From positions 3,702,001-3,766,000 of the forward strand of contig NZ_AP019700.1 of the NCBI RefSeq assembly GCF_006738645.1: a stretch of 64,000 bases of DNA, written 5' to 3'. The position numbers and the translations under genes were made by a program. The number at the start of each line of letters is the position of its first letter. The stretch's first letter is position 1. Below, in pieces: positions 16,815 to 26,398 of the stretch. A model generated the notes under the pieces. The model was not told the origin of the DNA, did not search any database, and saw only the letters and a list, made by a program, of their open reading frames with translations. Source of the stretch: Stella humosa (GTDB taxonomy: Bacteria > Pseudomonadota > Alphaproteobacteria > ATCC43930 > Allostellaceae).

Positions 16815-19427
16815 ATGAGCCACCAGCCGATCCGCCGTGCCGACTACCTGCCGCCCGACTTCGGCATCGACCGGGTGGAGCTGGAGTTCGACCTGGAACC
16901 CGCCCGCACCCTGGTTCGCGCCCGCCTGGCGATCCGGCGCATCGGCGCCTCCGACGCGGCGCTGGTGCTGGACGGCGAGGACATGGAACTCCTCGGCCTC
17001 GCGCTGGACGGCAACGCCCTGGCGGCCGACCGCTACCGGCTGGAGCCGACCCGCCTCACCATCCCCGGCGTGCCCGATGCATTCGAGCTCGTCATCGACG
17101 GAGCCATCGCCCCGGCCGCCAACACCGCGCTGGAGGGGCTCTACATCTCCAGCAGCGTCTTCTGCACCCAGTGCGAGCCGGAAGGCTTCCGCCGCATCAC
17201 CTGGTTCCTCGACCGGCCGGACGTGCTGTCGGTCTTCCGCACCACCATCCGCGCCGAGCGCGCGCGCTTCCCCATCCTGCTGTCGAACGGCAACCTCGCC
17301 GCGGCCCGCGACCTGGGCGACGGACGCCACGAGGCGGTCTGGGATGATCCGTTCCCCAAGCCCAGCTATCTCTTCGCGCTGGTGGCGGGCGACCTGGCCG
17401 TGGTCGAGGACCGCTTCACCACCCGCTCGGGCCGCGATGTCGCGCTGAAGATCCTGGTCGAGCATGGCAAGGAAGGCCGCGCCGGCTACGCCATGGATTC
17501 GCTGAAGCGATCGATGCGCTGGGACGAGGAGACCTACGGGCTCGAATACGACCTCGACGTCTTCCACATCGTCGCCGTGTCGGACTTCAACATGGGGGCG
17601 ATGGAGAACAAGAGCCTCAACGTCTTCAACGACCGCTTCATCCTGGCCGACCCCGCGACCGCGACCGACCTCGACTATGCCAATGTCGAGGGCGTGGTCG
17701 CGCACGAGTATTTCCACAACTGGACCGGCAACCGCATCACCTGCCGCGACTGGTTCCAGCTCAGCCTGAAGGAAGGGCTGACCGTCTATCGCGACCAGGA
17801 GTTCACGGCCGACGAGCGCTCGCGCGCGGTCAAGCGCATCCAGGACGTGCGCGTCCTGCGCGCGCGCCAGTTCCCCGAGGATGGCGGGCCGCTGGCCCAC
17901 CCGATCCGGCCGGACAGCTACCTGGAGATCAACAACTTCTACACCGCCACCGTCTACGAGAAGGGGGCGGAGGTCATCCGCATGCTGGAGGCCCTGCTCG
18001 ACCGGGACGGCTTCCGCCGCGGCATGGACCTCTATGTCGCCCGCCATGACGGCGAGGCCGCGACCTGCGACCAGTTCGTGGCGGCCATGGCCGATGCCAA
18101 CGGCCGCGACCTCTCCCACTTCCTGCGCTGGTACGGGCAGGCCGGCACGCCGCGTTTGACTTTGGAGCAGAGCCACGACGCCGCGACCGGCACCTACGCC
18201 CTGACCGTGTCGCAGCGCACGCCCCCCACCCCCGGCCAGCCGGACAAGCTGCCGCTGCACCTGCCCGTCCACATGGGACTGATCGGCCGCGACGGGGCGG
18301 AGATCCCGTTGCGGCTCGAGGGCGAGAACGCTCCCCAGGGCACGTCGCGGGTGCTGGAACTGACCGAGGCCAGCCAGACCTGGCGCTTCGTCGGCGTCGA
18401 GGCGCCGCCTGTCCTGTCCATCAATCGCGGCTTCGCCGCCCCGGTCGTCGTCGAAAGCAGCGAGAGCGAGGATGATCTGGCCCTGCGCATGCGCGCCGAC
18501 GCCGACCCCTTCTCGCGCTGGGAGGCGGCCCAGAGCTTTGCCACCCGCCTGCTGCTGGCCGGCATCGCGGCCGCCGCCGAGGGCCGGCCGCCGCCGCCGA
18601 CCGATGCCTTCGTCGCGGCACTCGCCGCCGCGTTCGACGCGGTCGAGGGCGATCCGGCGTTCGCGGCGGAGCTTCTGGCCCTGCCGGGCGAGCTGTACCT
18701 GGCCGAGCAGGTTGCGGTGATCGACGTCGAGGCCATCCACGCCGCCCGCAAGGCCCTGCGCGCGGCCGTCGCCCAAGGCCTGGTGGACCGGCTGCGCCAT
18801 GTGCGGACCGGGCCACCCCGCCCCTTCGCACCCGATGCCGCCTCGGCCGGCCATCGGGCGCTGGCCAACATGGCGCTCGGCTATCTTTCCACCATCGACG
18901 GCCCTGCCGCCGCGATGGCCCAGTACCGCGCGGCCGACAACATGACCGACCGGTTCTCGGCGCTGGCCATCCTGTCGGAACTGGACGTACCGGAGCGGAC
19001 AGCGGCCCTGGCCGACTTCCACGACCGCCATGCCGGGGATGCGCTGGTGCTGAACAAGTGGCTGGGCTTGCAGGCGGGCTCGTCCTTGCCGGACACGCTG
19101 GCGACGGTGCGGGCGCTGCTGGATCACCCCGCCTTCTCCTACGGCAATCCCAACAAGATCTATGCGCTGGTCGGCGGCTTCGCGGGCAACGCGCTGCGTT
19201 TCCACGCCGCGGACGGGTCCGGCTACGCCTTCATGGTCGACCAGATCCTGCGGCTCGACCCGCAGAACCCGCAGGTCGCCTCGCGCCTGCTGAAGGCGTT
19301 CGGCCGCTGGCGGCGTTTCGATGCCGACCGCCAGGCCCTCATGCGCGACGCGATGGAACGGATCGCGGCTACCCCCGGCCTGTCGCCCGACTGCCGCGAG
19401 ATCGTCGGCCTGTCGCTGGCAAGCTGA
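16815..19427 (+). CDS. pepN: Aminopeptidase N (M1 zinc metallopeptidase)
   Basis: An 870-residue cytoplasmic M1 aminopeptidase that releases N-terminal residues from peptides. The exopeptidase motif GAMEN is near residue 260 (NMGAMENKSLNVF). The zinc site HEYFHNW followed 18 residues later by KEGLTV gives the HExxH-E ligands near residue 300. The C-terminal half is the helical domain found in E. coli PepN (870 residues), so the size is exact. It follows the EamA gene by one base and precedes a phosphoesterase gene. Confidence 0.96.
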   Translation: MSHQPIRRADYLPPDFGIDRVELEFDLEPARTLVRARLAIRRIGASDAALVLDGEDMELLGLALDGNALAADRYRLEPTRLTIPGVPDAFELVIDGAIAPAANTALEGLYISSSVFCTQCEPEGFRRITWFLDRPDVLSVFRTTIRAERARFPILLSNGNLAAARDLGDGRHEAVWDDPFPKPSYLFALVAGDLAVVEDRFTTRSGRDVALKILVEHGKEGRAGYAMDSLKRSMRWDEETYGLEYDLDVFHIVAVSDFNMGAMENKSLNVFNDRFILADPATATDLDYANVEGVVAHEYFHNWTGNRITCRDWFQLSLKEGLTVYRDQEFTADERSRAVKRIQDVRVLRARQFPEDGGPLAHPIRPDSYLEINNFYTATVYEKGAEVIRMLEALLDRDGFRRGMDLYVARHDGEAATCDQFVAAMADANGRDLSHFLRWYGQAGTPRLTLEQSHDAATGTYALTVSQRTPPTPGQPDKLPLHLPVHMGLIGRDGAEIPLRLEGENAPQGTSRVLELTEASQTWRFVGVEAPPVLSINRGFAAPVVVESSESEDDLALRMRADADPFSRWEAAQSFATRLLLAGIAAAAEGRPPPPTDAFVAALAAAFDAVEGDPAFAAELLALPGELYLAEQVAVIDVEAIHAARKALRAAVAQGLVDRLRHVRTGPPRPFAPDAASAGHRALANMALGYLSTIDGPAAAMAQYRAADNMTDRFSALAILSELDVPERTAALADFHDRHAGDALVLNKWLGLQAGSSLPDTLATVRALLDHPAFSYGNPNKIYALVGGFAGNALRFHAADGSGYAFMVDQILRLDPQNPQVASRLLKAFGRWRRFDADRQALMRDAMERIAATPGLSPDCREIVGLSLAS

Positions 19428-19438
19428 GGGACGGGCCG

Positions 19439-20239
19439 GTGCTGATCGCCCAGATATCGGACCCCCATGTCCGGCCGGAAGGGGTTCTCTACAAGGGCGT
19501 GGCGCCGTCGAACCGCATGCTGGAGGCGGCCATTGCCCGCCTGCATGGGCTCGACCCGCGACCGGACCTGGTGCTGCTGACGGGCGACCTGACCGAGGAA
19601 GGGCTGCCGGCGGAATACGCGGCGGCGGCCGCCATCCTGGCCCGGCTGGAGATCCCGCTGCTGCTGCAACCGGGCAACCATGACGAGCGCGAGGCGTTCC
19701 GCGCCACCTTCGCCGCCGCCCACCCCTACCTGCCGCCCGCGGGGCCGCTGCATTACGCGATCGGCGACCGCGGCCCGGTGCGGGTGGTCGCGCTCGACGT
19801 CACCCTGCCCGGCCTGCATCATGGGGATGTCGACGACGCGGCCGCGGACTGGCTGGCCGACACGCTGGCGGCCGATCCCGGCCGGCCGACGATCGTGATG
19901 ATGCACCAGCCGCCGGTCGAGGTCGGCGTCCCCTATCTCGACCTCTACCGCTGCCATGGGGCCGACCGGATGGCCGCCGTGGTCGCCCGTCATCCCAATG
20001 TCGAGCGCGTCGTCTGCGGCCATGTCCACCGCGTGTTCCAGTTGCGCTGGGCCGGCACGCTGCTGGTGACGGCGCCCAGCACGGTGACGCAGATCGCACT
20101 CGCCCTGCGCCCGGACGCGGAGCCCGCCTCCTACCTCGATCCGCCGGCCTTCCTGCTGCACCACTGGCGGCCGGAAGCGGGCCTCATCACCCACTACTGC
20201 CCGATCGACGCAGCGCCAGGGCCGTTCCCGTTCGCCTGA
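19439..20239 (+). CDS. Metallophosphoesterase, CpdA-like (3',5'-cyclic nucleotide phosphodiesterase family)
   Basis: A 266-residue calcineurin-like phosphoesterase. The five metal-binding blocks are visible: ISDPHV, LTGDLT, GNHDER, MMHQPPV and CGHVHR. This is the class III cyclic-nucleotide phosphodiesterase (CpdA) layout, though such proteins can also act on other phosphodiesters. GTG at 19439 with GAGGGA upstream is the start. It converges on the CRP-family regulator with only 8 bases between; a cyclase lies just beyond, so cAMP breakdown is a reasonable guess. Confidence 0.82.
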   Translation: MLIAQISDPHVRPEGVLYKGVAPSNRMLEAAIARLHGLDPRPDLVLLTGDLTEEGLPAEYAAAAAILARLEIPLLLQPGNHDEREAFRATFAAAHPYLPPAGPLHYAIGDRGPVRVVALDVTLPGLHHGDVDDAAADWLADTLAADPGRPTIVMMHQPPVEVGVPYLDLYRCHGADRMAAVVARHPNVERVVCGHVHRVFQLRWAGTLLVTAPSTVTQIALALRPDAEPASYLDPPAFLLHHWRPEAGLITHYCPIDAAPGPFPFA

Positions 20240-20247
20240 GGCGGCGG

Positions 20248-20970
20248 TCAGTCGGCCATGTGGTAGTGCTCGACCAGGGCGGCCAGCCGCTCGGGGTCGG
20301 CGATCAGCAGCGCGTCGGCCTCGCGCTTCACCACGGCGTGACGGGTCAGTTCGCCCAGCACGCGGGCCACCGTCTCGCGCGTCGTGCTGGCGCGGCTGGC
20401 AACGTCGGAATGGCGCGGCACCGGGCTGATGCGCCAGTCCTCGTCGTCGCCGTCCTCGCGCGCCAGGCGCAGCAACTCGCCACAGACCCGGCTCTGCGCA
20501 CCCACGGTGCTGAGGTCCATGATGCGGGCATTGGCCTGGCGGATGATGCCGGCCAGCCGGCGCATGATCGCCAGCGCCAGCTCGGGATGCTCGCGCAGCA
20601 GGGCCAGGAAGGCGCTGGGGACCAGGCTGGCGATGATCGTGTCTTCCAGCGCCACCACGTTGGCCGAGCGCGCCGCCCCGTCGATCGCTGCCAGTTCGCC
20701 GAAGAAGCCGCCGGCCGGCACGTCGTCCAAGCTGACCTCGCGCCCGTTCGACGAAAAATTGACGATCCGCACCCGGCCGCTGGTGACGAACAGCACGTCG
20801 CGGCTGCCGCCGTCGCGGTCGATGATCTGGTCCTGCGCGCCGAAGCGCCGCCAGTGGCAGCGCCGGGCGATGGCCGCGCGGTCGTCGACCGACAGCTTCG
20901 CCAGGATGTCGATCCCGTCGAGCGACTGGGGAAAGGATGAGGCGGCGGTCATGGGCTCGGCCCCCATCAT
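20248..20970 (-). CDS. Crp/Fnr-family transcriptional regulator
   Basis: A 240-residue regulator. The cyclic-nucleotide domain (residues about 25-135) includes GGFFGELAAIDGAARSANVVAL; the Glu and Arg-Ser pair correspond to cAMP-contacting residues of CRP. After a dimer helix, a winged helix has DVASRASTTRETVARVLGEL as recognition region. The cysteines of FNR sensors are absent. The ATG at 20970 overlaps the cyclase stop in ATGA, so the two are co-translated; an ATG at 20952 is an alternative. It may act on cAMP made by its neighbour. Confidence 0.88.
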   Translation of the reverse strand: MMGAEPMTAASSFPQSLDGIDILAKLSVDDRAAIARRCHWRRFGAQDQIIDRDGGSRDVLFVTSGRVRIVNFSSNGREVSLDDVPAGGFFGELAAIDGAARSANVVALEDTIIASLVPSAFLALLREHPELALAIMRRLAGIIRQANARIMDLSTVGAQSRVCGELLRLAREDGDDEDWRISPVPRHSDVASRASTTRETVARVLGELTRHAVVKREADALLIADPERLAALVEHYHMAD

Positions 20971-23054
20971 AGCCCGACACCCCGCAGCGGGCCACCGGCG
21001 GCGATCCGGGCCGCCATCACCGCGTGGAACTGCGCCAGCCGCCCATCGGCATCGAGCGTGCGGCAGCGCTCGAGTGCAGCCTCCGACGCCATACGATCCT
21101 CGGCCGCCATCGCCCGGCGCAAGTCGTCGTGGGCTGCCGACAGCGCCGGGAATCCCCCGGCCGAAGCCTGCTCGGCATCGCCCAGCAGGGCATGGACGGT
21201 GACCGGCCGCACCGCGCCCCGCACCACCGTCTCATCCAGCGGGATCATCGCGAGCGCCGGGGCGGCCGCGCGCGTGGCCTCGCCCACCACGATCGGCACG
21301 CCATAGATCCGCGACAGGCCCTCGAAGCGCGCGGCGAAGTTCACCGTCTCGCCCAGGGCCGAATAGTCGAACCGCCGGGTGGATCCGAAATTGCCGACGC
21401 AGCAATCGCCGGTGTCGATGCCGATGCCGACCTCGACCGGCAGCATGGCGGCCGGCAGCACCGCCTCCAGCGCCTGGTTGATGGCCGGCATGCGGCCGGC
21501 CATGTCGAGGGCGGCTGCACAGGCGCGCGCGGCATGGTCGGGCTCGTCCAGCGGCGCGTTCCAGAACGCCATCAGCCCGTCGCCCATGAACTTGTCGACG
21601 GTGCCGCCGGACTCCAGCACGGCATCGGACAGGGGTGTCATCACGCTGTTGACGAAGGCCGTCAGCACCTGCGGGTCGAGCCCGCCCGCGCGGCGCGAGA
21701 AGCCGCGGATGTCGCAGAACAGGACCGTGAGCCGCCGGGTCTCGCCACCCAGGACGAGCTGGTCCGGCCGGGCGGCCAGACGCTCCACCAGCACCGGCGA
21801 CAGATAGTGCTGGAAGGCGTCGCGCACCCGCCGTTGCTCGCTCTCCAGGCGCTGGTAGAGGACGGCCGACTGCCCGGCGAAGGCCAGCAGCACCGCCAGC
21901 ATGGGATAGCTGGCATCGAGCAGCAGCCCCTCGCCCGAGAAGGCGAGCGCGGCGGTGACGGCAGCCCCGCCCAGGCCGGCCAGCGTGGCAGCGGCCGCCG
22001 CCGGCAGCCCGCGCCAGGCCGCCAGCGCCATCGCCAGCAGCACGATCAGGGCAGCGTACCCCGCCTCCGCCAGGGCGGCCCAGGTCGGGCGGATCAGGCC
22101 CTGCCCCAGCAGCATGCCGGCGATCGCCTCGGCCTGGATGTCGACGCCGGCCACGGCCTGGGCGACCGGGGTCGCGCGCAGGTCCTTGAGCCCGGCGGCG
22201 CTGGAGCCGACCAGCACGATCGCCCCCTTCATGGTGGCGGCCGCGCCGCTGCCGTCCAGGACCTGCCAAGCGGGCGTGCGGGCGCCCTCGGCCGCGGCGG
22301 CGAAGCGCAGCCAGATCTCGCCCCGGGCATCGAGCGGCACCATCAGGTTGCCGATGCGCGCGGTGATGCGGCCGTCGGGTTCGCTGCGCAGGACATGGCC
22401 GGCTGCCCCCTGGGCGACGCGCAGCGCCTCGGCCGACAGGGACGGGATCGCGCGCTGGCCCTGGGCCAGGAAGAGCGGCAGGCGGCGGACGACGCCATCG
22501 CGATCGGGCACGACATTGATCGCGCCCTCGCCCTTGGCTGCCGCCGCCAGCGGCGCCAGCGCGCCGACCGCGCCCGGAAACTGCGCCAGGCCCGGCACGG
22601 GGTCCGCGCCCACGACCGCGATCCCGGCCTTGGTCGGCCGCTCTGCCCCCGTCGGCTCGGCCACCAGCACCATGCCCAGCACGCCGCGGCCCGCCGACAA
22701 GGCCTCTGCAAAGCGGCGGTCGCTGGCAGTCGCCCCGTCCGCCCCCCGCTCGCCGCGGTCGGGCTCGGCGAAGAGCATGTCGAAGACGACGACGGCCGCC
22801 CCCGCCTCGGTCAACCGGGTCGAAAGATCGGCCAGCACCGACCGCGGCCAGGGCCACTGGCCGATACGCGACAGCGATGCCTCGTCGACATCGACGACTC
22901 GCACCGGCACGGGCTCGGCCTCGCGCGGGTACCAGCGCTGGAGCTGGTCGAACCCGGCCAACCGCAGCGATTCGAGCACCACCGGATCGCCCGCCCGCAC
23001 GAGCGACAGCGCGATCAGGATCGCGGCGGCAACGGCGGCCTGCACCAGGCCCAC
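20967..23054 (-). CDS. CHASE2-domain class III adenylate/guanylate cyclase
   Basis: A membrane receptor cyclase of about 695 residues. One N-terminal membrane segment is followed by a CHASE2 sensor in the periplasm (VVDVDEASLSRIGQWPWPRS... ), three membrane helices near residues 330-410 and a cytoplasmic cyclase domain. The metal Asp are in LFCDIRGFS and KFMGDGLMAF, and the purine-contact loop is DYSALGETVNFAARFEGL; the Lys in DKFMGDG suits ATP. The start is uncertain: GTG at 23054 places the membrane helix at the N-terminus, but other GTGs lie upstream. It is coupled to the CRP-type gene. Confidence 0.85.
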   Translation of the reverse strand: MGLVQAAVAAAILIALSLVRAGDPVVLESLRLAGFDQLQRWYPREAEPVPVRVVDVDEASLSRIGQWPWPRSVLADLSTRLTEAGAAVVVFDMLFAEPDRGERGADGATASDRRFAEALSAGRGVLGMVLVAEPTGAERPTKAGIAVVGADPVPGLAQFPGAVGALAPLAAAAKGEGAINVVPDRDGVVRRLPLFLAQGQRAIPSLSAEALRVAQGAAGHVLRSEPDGRITARIGNLMVPLDARGEIWLRFAAAAEGARTPAWQVLDGSGAAATMKGAIVLVGSSAAGLKDLRATPVAQAVAGVDIQAEAIAGMLLGQGLIRPTWAALAEAGYAALIVLLAMALAAWRGLPAAAAATLAGLGGAAVTAALAFSGEGLLLDASYPMLAVLLAFAGQSAVLYQRLESEQRRVRDAFQHYLSPVLVERLAARPDQLVLGGETRRLTVLFCDIRGFSRRAGGLDPQVLTAFVNSVMTPLSDAVLESGGTVDKFMGDGLMAFWNAPLDEPDHAARACAAALDMAGRMPAINQALEAVLPAAMLPVEVGIGIDTGDCCVGNFGSTRRFDYSALGETVNFAARFEGLSRIYGVPIVVGEATRAAAPALAMIPLDETVVRGAVRPVTVHALLGDAEQASAGGFPALSAAHDDLRRAMAAEDRMASEAALERCRTLDADGRLAQFHAVMAARIAAGGPLRGVGL

Positions 23055-23207
23055 CCGGCCACCGCCCCGTCGCCCCGTCCCCGCCCAGCCGTACCCCGTC
23101 GCCCCCACCAGCGGTGCAATCCCCGGTCCCCCGACAGCTCCGTTATCCCCAACAGCCTTGAGCCGGACGATGGCCCGGTGTAGGGCTTCACAGCAAGTTC
23201 GGCGTCG

Positions 23208-24377
23208 ATGGCACGGGGTGCGGTGACCAGCAAGGGGGGTCGATTCGCCAGCATCGTCATGGCCTTGCTCCTTGGCATCGGGCTCGCTGGCCCGGCCGCG
23301 GCGCAAGGTGACGACGCGCGTGCGCTGTTCCGCGCGCTTCTGGCGAGCCCCACCGATGTCGGCCTCAACCTGCGCTATGCACGCGCCGTCGAGGCAGAGG
23401 GCGACCCGCGCAAGGCGATGATGGCCTACGAGCGGGTTCTATCGGTCGAACCCGCCAACCGCGATGCCCGCCGGGGCCTGCAGAGGTTGGCCGGCGGCGG
23501 CCGGCAGACGGCCCAGGGCGCTTCGCGCACCGAATTGATCGTCGGCCTAGGCGCCCAGTTCGAGAGCAACCCGCGCCTGTTCGACGACGGGCTGTCCGGC
23601 AACGAGGACCTGTCGGCGGTGGGCGTGCTGCGGCTGGAGGACGAACGCATGCTGTTCGGCCAGCGCTGGCGCAGCCGGCTGAATGCCCAGGGGCGCCTCT
23701 ATCGCACCTTCAGCGGTGGATCGCTGGCCTATGCCGGGGCCGACACCGGGCCAGTCCTGGATATCGGCCGGTGGGGCGAGGCACGACCGCTGTTCGGGCT
23801 GGAATATGCCAGGCTCGGCAACGGCCCCCTCTTCGCATCCGCCTATGGCGGGGTGGAACTGGCCCTGCGCGACATGGGGCCGCTGCGCGCCATCGACACG
23901 CTGGTGTCCTATGCCGATTTCGACGACCGCTATCCGGGCCGCGACGGCGCGCTGCTGCGGCTGCGGCCGCAACTGGCCTGGAACGGGCTGCTGGCCACGG
24001 GCGACCGCCTGACGGTCGACCCGGAGATCGCCTACAATGCCGCCCGAGGCGAGGGCCACCGCTATCGCTACTGGTCGGCGGGTGCGGCCGGCTTCTACAT
24101 GGCGCCCCTGTTCGGGCCGGTCGCGGGGTTCCAGCAGATCCATGCCGGGCCGGAGCTGACGATCGAGCACCGGCAATATGCATCGGCGACGGTGGCCGGC
24201 GACGACGACCGTCGCGACTGGCGTTTGAGCCCCGGATTGCGGCTGATCGGCACCGGATTCCTGGAACAAGACCTGTCGGTCGTGCTGCGCTACTATATAG
24301 ACAACAATCGCTCGAACGAGGCCGACAAGGAATACACCAACCACACGGTCAGCCTCGTGGTCTATCGGAGGTTCTGA
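23208..24377 (+). CDS. Exported TPR plus beta-barrel outer-membrane protein
   Basis: About 389 residues: a signal peptide ending AAAQG, one or two tetratricopeptide-like helices (residues about 35-95, LRYARAVEAEGDPRKAMMAYERVLSVEP), then alternating hydrophobic strands to a terminal Phe (VSLVVYRRF), as in surface-exposed barrel proteins of the SLAM/DUF560-like kind. An internal GTG at 23223 has a slightly better ribosome site. Its TGA overlaps the ATG of the FecR-domain gene. It is divergent from the CHASE2 cyclase, with which such genes often sit. Function unknown. Confidence 0.72.
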   Translation: MARGAVTSKGGRFASIVMALLLGIGLAGPAAAQGDDARALFRALLASPTDVGLNLRYARAVEAEGDPRKAMMAYERVLSVEPANRDARRGLQRLAGGGRQTAQGASRTELIVGLGAQFESNPRLFDDGLSGNEDLSAVGVLRLEDERMLFGQRWRSRLNAQGRLYRTFSGGSLAYAGADTGPVLDIGRWGEARPLFGLEYARLGNGPLFASAYGGVELALRDMGPLRAIDTLVSYADFDDRYPGRDGALLRLRPQLAWNGLLATGDRLTVDPEIAYNAARGEGHRYRYWSAGAAGFYMAPLFGPVAGFQQIHAGPELTIEHRQYASATVAGDDDRRDWRLSPGLRLIGTGFLEQDLSVVLRYYIDNNRSNEADKEYTNHTVSLVVYRRF

Positions 24378-25261
24378 TGCGCCGCATGGTTCCATTGCTG
24401 TTGGGCGGGCTGGCCGCGGGTGCGGCCATCCTGCCGCTCGCCGCCGTCGCCGCCGACCGCGACATCGGGGTCAGTGCGATCGTCGTCAACAAGGTGCAGG
24501 CCGCACTCGGCGGCGCCGACCGGACGCTCAGCGTCGGCGACAGGGTGTTCCAGAACGAACGGATCGAGACCGGGCAGGACGGCCGGACGCAGATCATGTT
24601 CCTGGACGAGACGACGATCACCGTCGGACCCAATTCGTCCGTGGTGCTGGACACCTTCGTCTACGACCCCGACCGCAGCCGCCATTCGGTGGTCATCGAG
24701 GCGACGCACGGCGTGCTGCGCTTCGTGTCCGGCCGCGGCGACAGTCGCGCCTTCCAGATCCGCACGCCGGTCGCCACGGTGGGCGTGCGCGGCACGGTGC
24801 TGGACATCCTGGTCGCCCGCGACGGCGCCACGACCGTGATGGTGGTCGAGGGCGCGGCCGACCTGCGCGCCATAGGCTCCGGCCGGATCGAGGCGCTGGA
24901 CCGGGTTGGCCTCGCCTCCACCGTCTCCAACCGGCAGTCGGCGCCGACGCCGCCGGCGCCGCCGTCCGATGCCGTGCGCAACCGGCTGCGCGTGCTGGCA
25001 CCCACCGGCCGCCAGCTCGCCACGGTGGGCGACATGCCGCTGCCGTCCGGCGTCGACACCAAGGGCGGCATCGTCATCGACGGCACCCTGCCGGCCGAGG
25101 TGATCCGCGACCGGCTGCGCCAGCCCAATCCCACCGCCGGCATCGTGCCGACGACCCCACCCGGCACCGGCGTGCAGCCCGGGCCGGTGCTGCCGGGCGG
25201 CCAGTTGCCGACCGGGCCGGTCACCGTGGCGCCGGGCACGCCGATCAAGACCATCAACTGA
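24377..25261 (+). CDS. Secreted FecR-domain protein
   Basis: A 294-residue protein with a signal peptide (MRRMVPLLLGGLAAGAAILPLAAVAA). Residues about 40-160 are a FecR domain: GDRVFQNERIETGQDGRTQIMFLDETTITVGPNSSV and TPVATVGVRGT are its hallmark motifs. The C-terminal third is Pro/Gly-rich. It lacks the cytoplasmic anti-sigma part of true FecR, so it is a periplasmic sensor or scaffold rather than a sigma regulator. GGAGG precedes the ATG, which overlaps the previous stop. It is linked by position to the barrel protein and the cyclase. Confidence 0.88.
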   Translation: MRRMVPLLLGGLAAGAAILPLAAVAADRDIGVSAIVVNKVQAALGGADRTLSVGDRVFQNERIETGQDGRTQIMFLDETTITVGPNSSVVLDTFVYDPDRSRHSVVIEATHGVLRFVSGRGDSRAFQIRTPVATVGVRGTVLDILVARDGATTVMVVEGAADLRAIGSGRIEALDRVGLASTVSNRQSAPTPPAPPSDAVRNRLRVLAPTGRQLATVGDMPLPSGVDTKGGIVIDGTLPAEVIRDRLRQPNPTAGIVPTTPPGTGVQPGPVLPGGQLPTGPVTVAPGTPIKTIN

Positions 25262-25376
25262 CCCCGACATCGGGCCAGATCTACCGGCCGGGCCCTGGCG
25301 GCCCGGCCCCACCGACCTGCAATCCCGCCGGGCGCCCCATCGGGGGGTTCGCCCGGCCCTCTTTCCGGTGCCCAAA

Positions 25377-26387
25377 ATGATGCTGCGGTATGTCCCGTTC
25401 CTCGCGCTTGCCTCCCTCGTCTCGGCCTGCGCCGACATGCCCGGCGCCGGTCCGGTGACCGGCAACGCCCCGGCCGCGGTCGTGACCATCGGGGCCGGCG
25501 TCCCGGGCGGCACCTACGACCGCATCGGGTCGGCCATCTGCGAGGCCGTGGCCGCCGGGCCGGCCGCCCTGCCCTGCACGCTGGTCGCCAGCGAGGGCTC
25601 GGTCGAGAACCTGCTCGCGCTGCAGCGGGGGAGTGCCGGCTTCGCGCTGACCCAGGCGGACACGGCGCTGGCCGCCCAGCTTGGCGTCGGTCCGTTCAAG
25701 GACAAGGGGCCCGACCGCAGCCTGCGCTCAGTCCTGGCGCTCGGCGTCGAGCCGTTGACGGTGGTCGTGCGCGCGGATTCGGCCATCGCCGGCTTCGCCG
25801 ACCTGAAGGGCAAGCGCATCGACCCCGGCGTCGAGGGCTCCGGCACCGAGCTGACGATGCGCGGGCTGATGCTGAGCCATGGCTGGACCGTGGGACGCGA
25901 CGTGCGGGTCGCCGCCATCCCGTCCGGGACCCACGCCGACGCGCTCTGCCAGTCGCGCATCGATGCCGTCGCCTTCATTGGTGCCCAGCCCAACCCGGCG
26001 GTCGAAGCGGCCGCGTCGGCCTGCCCCGTGCGGCTGCTTTCGGCCGCAGGGCCGGTCATCAACGCCGTCGTCGTGGGCTATCCGACCATCGACCGCGAGA
26101 CGATCCCGGCAGGCACCTATCCCTGGCAGACCGAAGCCGTGCAGACGGTCGGCCTGCAGATGCTGCTGGCGACGACCGAGCGGCAGGGCGACGCCACGGT
26201 GGCGGCCGTCAGCGAGGGCCTGCGCGCCAATATCGACCGCTTCAAGCGCACGCACCCGTCGCTGCGCCGCATCACGGCCAAGTCGCTGCTGGTGGACAAC
26301 GACGTGCTGCCGCTGCATGACGCCGCTGTGCGCTCCGCCACCGCCGCCGGGGTGGTCACGCGCGACGAGCTGTTCCTGCCCAAGTAA
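25377..26387 (+). CDS. TAXI-family TRAP-type solute-binding lipoprotein
   Basis: A 336-residue periplasmic binding protein of the TAXI group. The N-terminus MMLRYVPFLALASLVSAC shows a lipobox with Cys near residue 18, so it is probably membrane-anchored. Family motifs are IGAGVPGGTYDRIG, VASEGSVENLLAL, FALTQADTAL and the SGTELTMRGLM loop. No TRAP membrane subunits are adjacent. A GTG nine bases upstream (25368) is an alternative start. It probably binds a small carboxylate or amino acid. Confidence 0.85.
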   Translation: MMLRYVPFLALASLVSACADMPGAGPVTGNAPAAVVTIGAGVPGGTYDRIGSAICEAVAAGPAALPCTLVASEGSVENLLALQRGSAGFALTQADTALAAQLGVGPFKDKGPDRSLRSVLALGVEPLTVVVRADSAIAGFADLKGKRIDPGVEGSGTELTMRGLMLSHGWTVGRDVRVAAIPSGTHADALCQSRIDAVAFIGAQPNPAVEAAASACPVRLLSAAGPVINAVVVGYPTIDRETIPAGTYPWQTEAVQTVGLQMLLATTERQGDATVAAVSEGLRANIDRFKRTHPSLRRITAKSLLVDNDVLPLHDAAVRSATAAGVVTRDELFLPK

Positions 26388-26398
26388 GGAAGACGCCG

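Noticed and set aside
16731-19205. An 824-codon minus-strand frame opposite pepN
   Set aside because: It is antisense to a certain aminopeptidase with all M1 motifs; long antisense frames are expected at this GC content.
24377-25261. FecR anti-sigma factor regulator
   Set aside because: The protein has an N-terminal signal peptide with no cytoplasmic anti-sigma domain, and no ECF sigma gene is adjacent.
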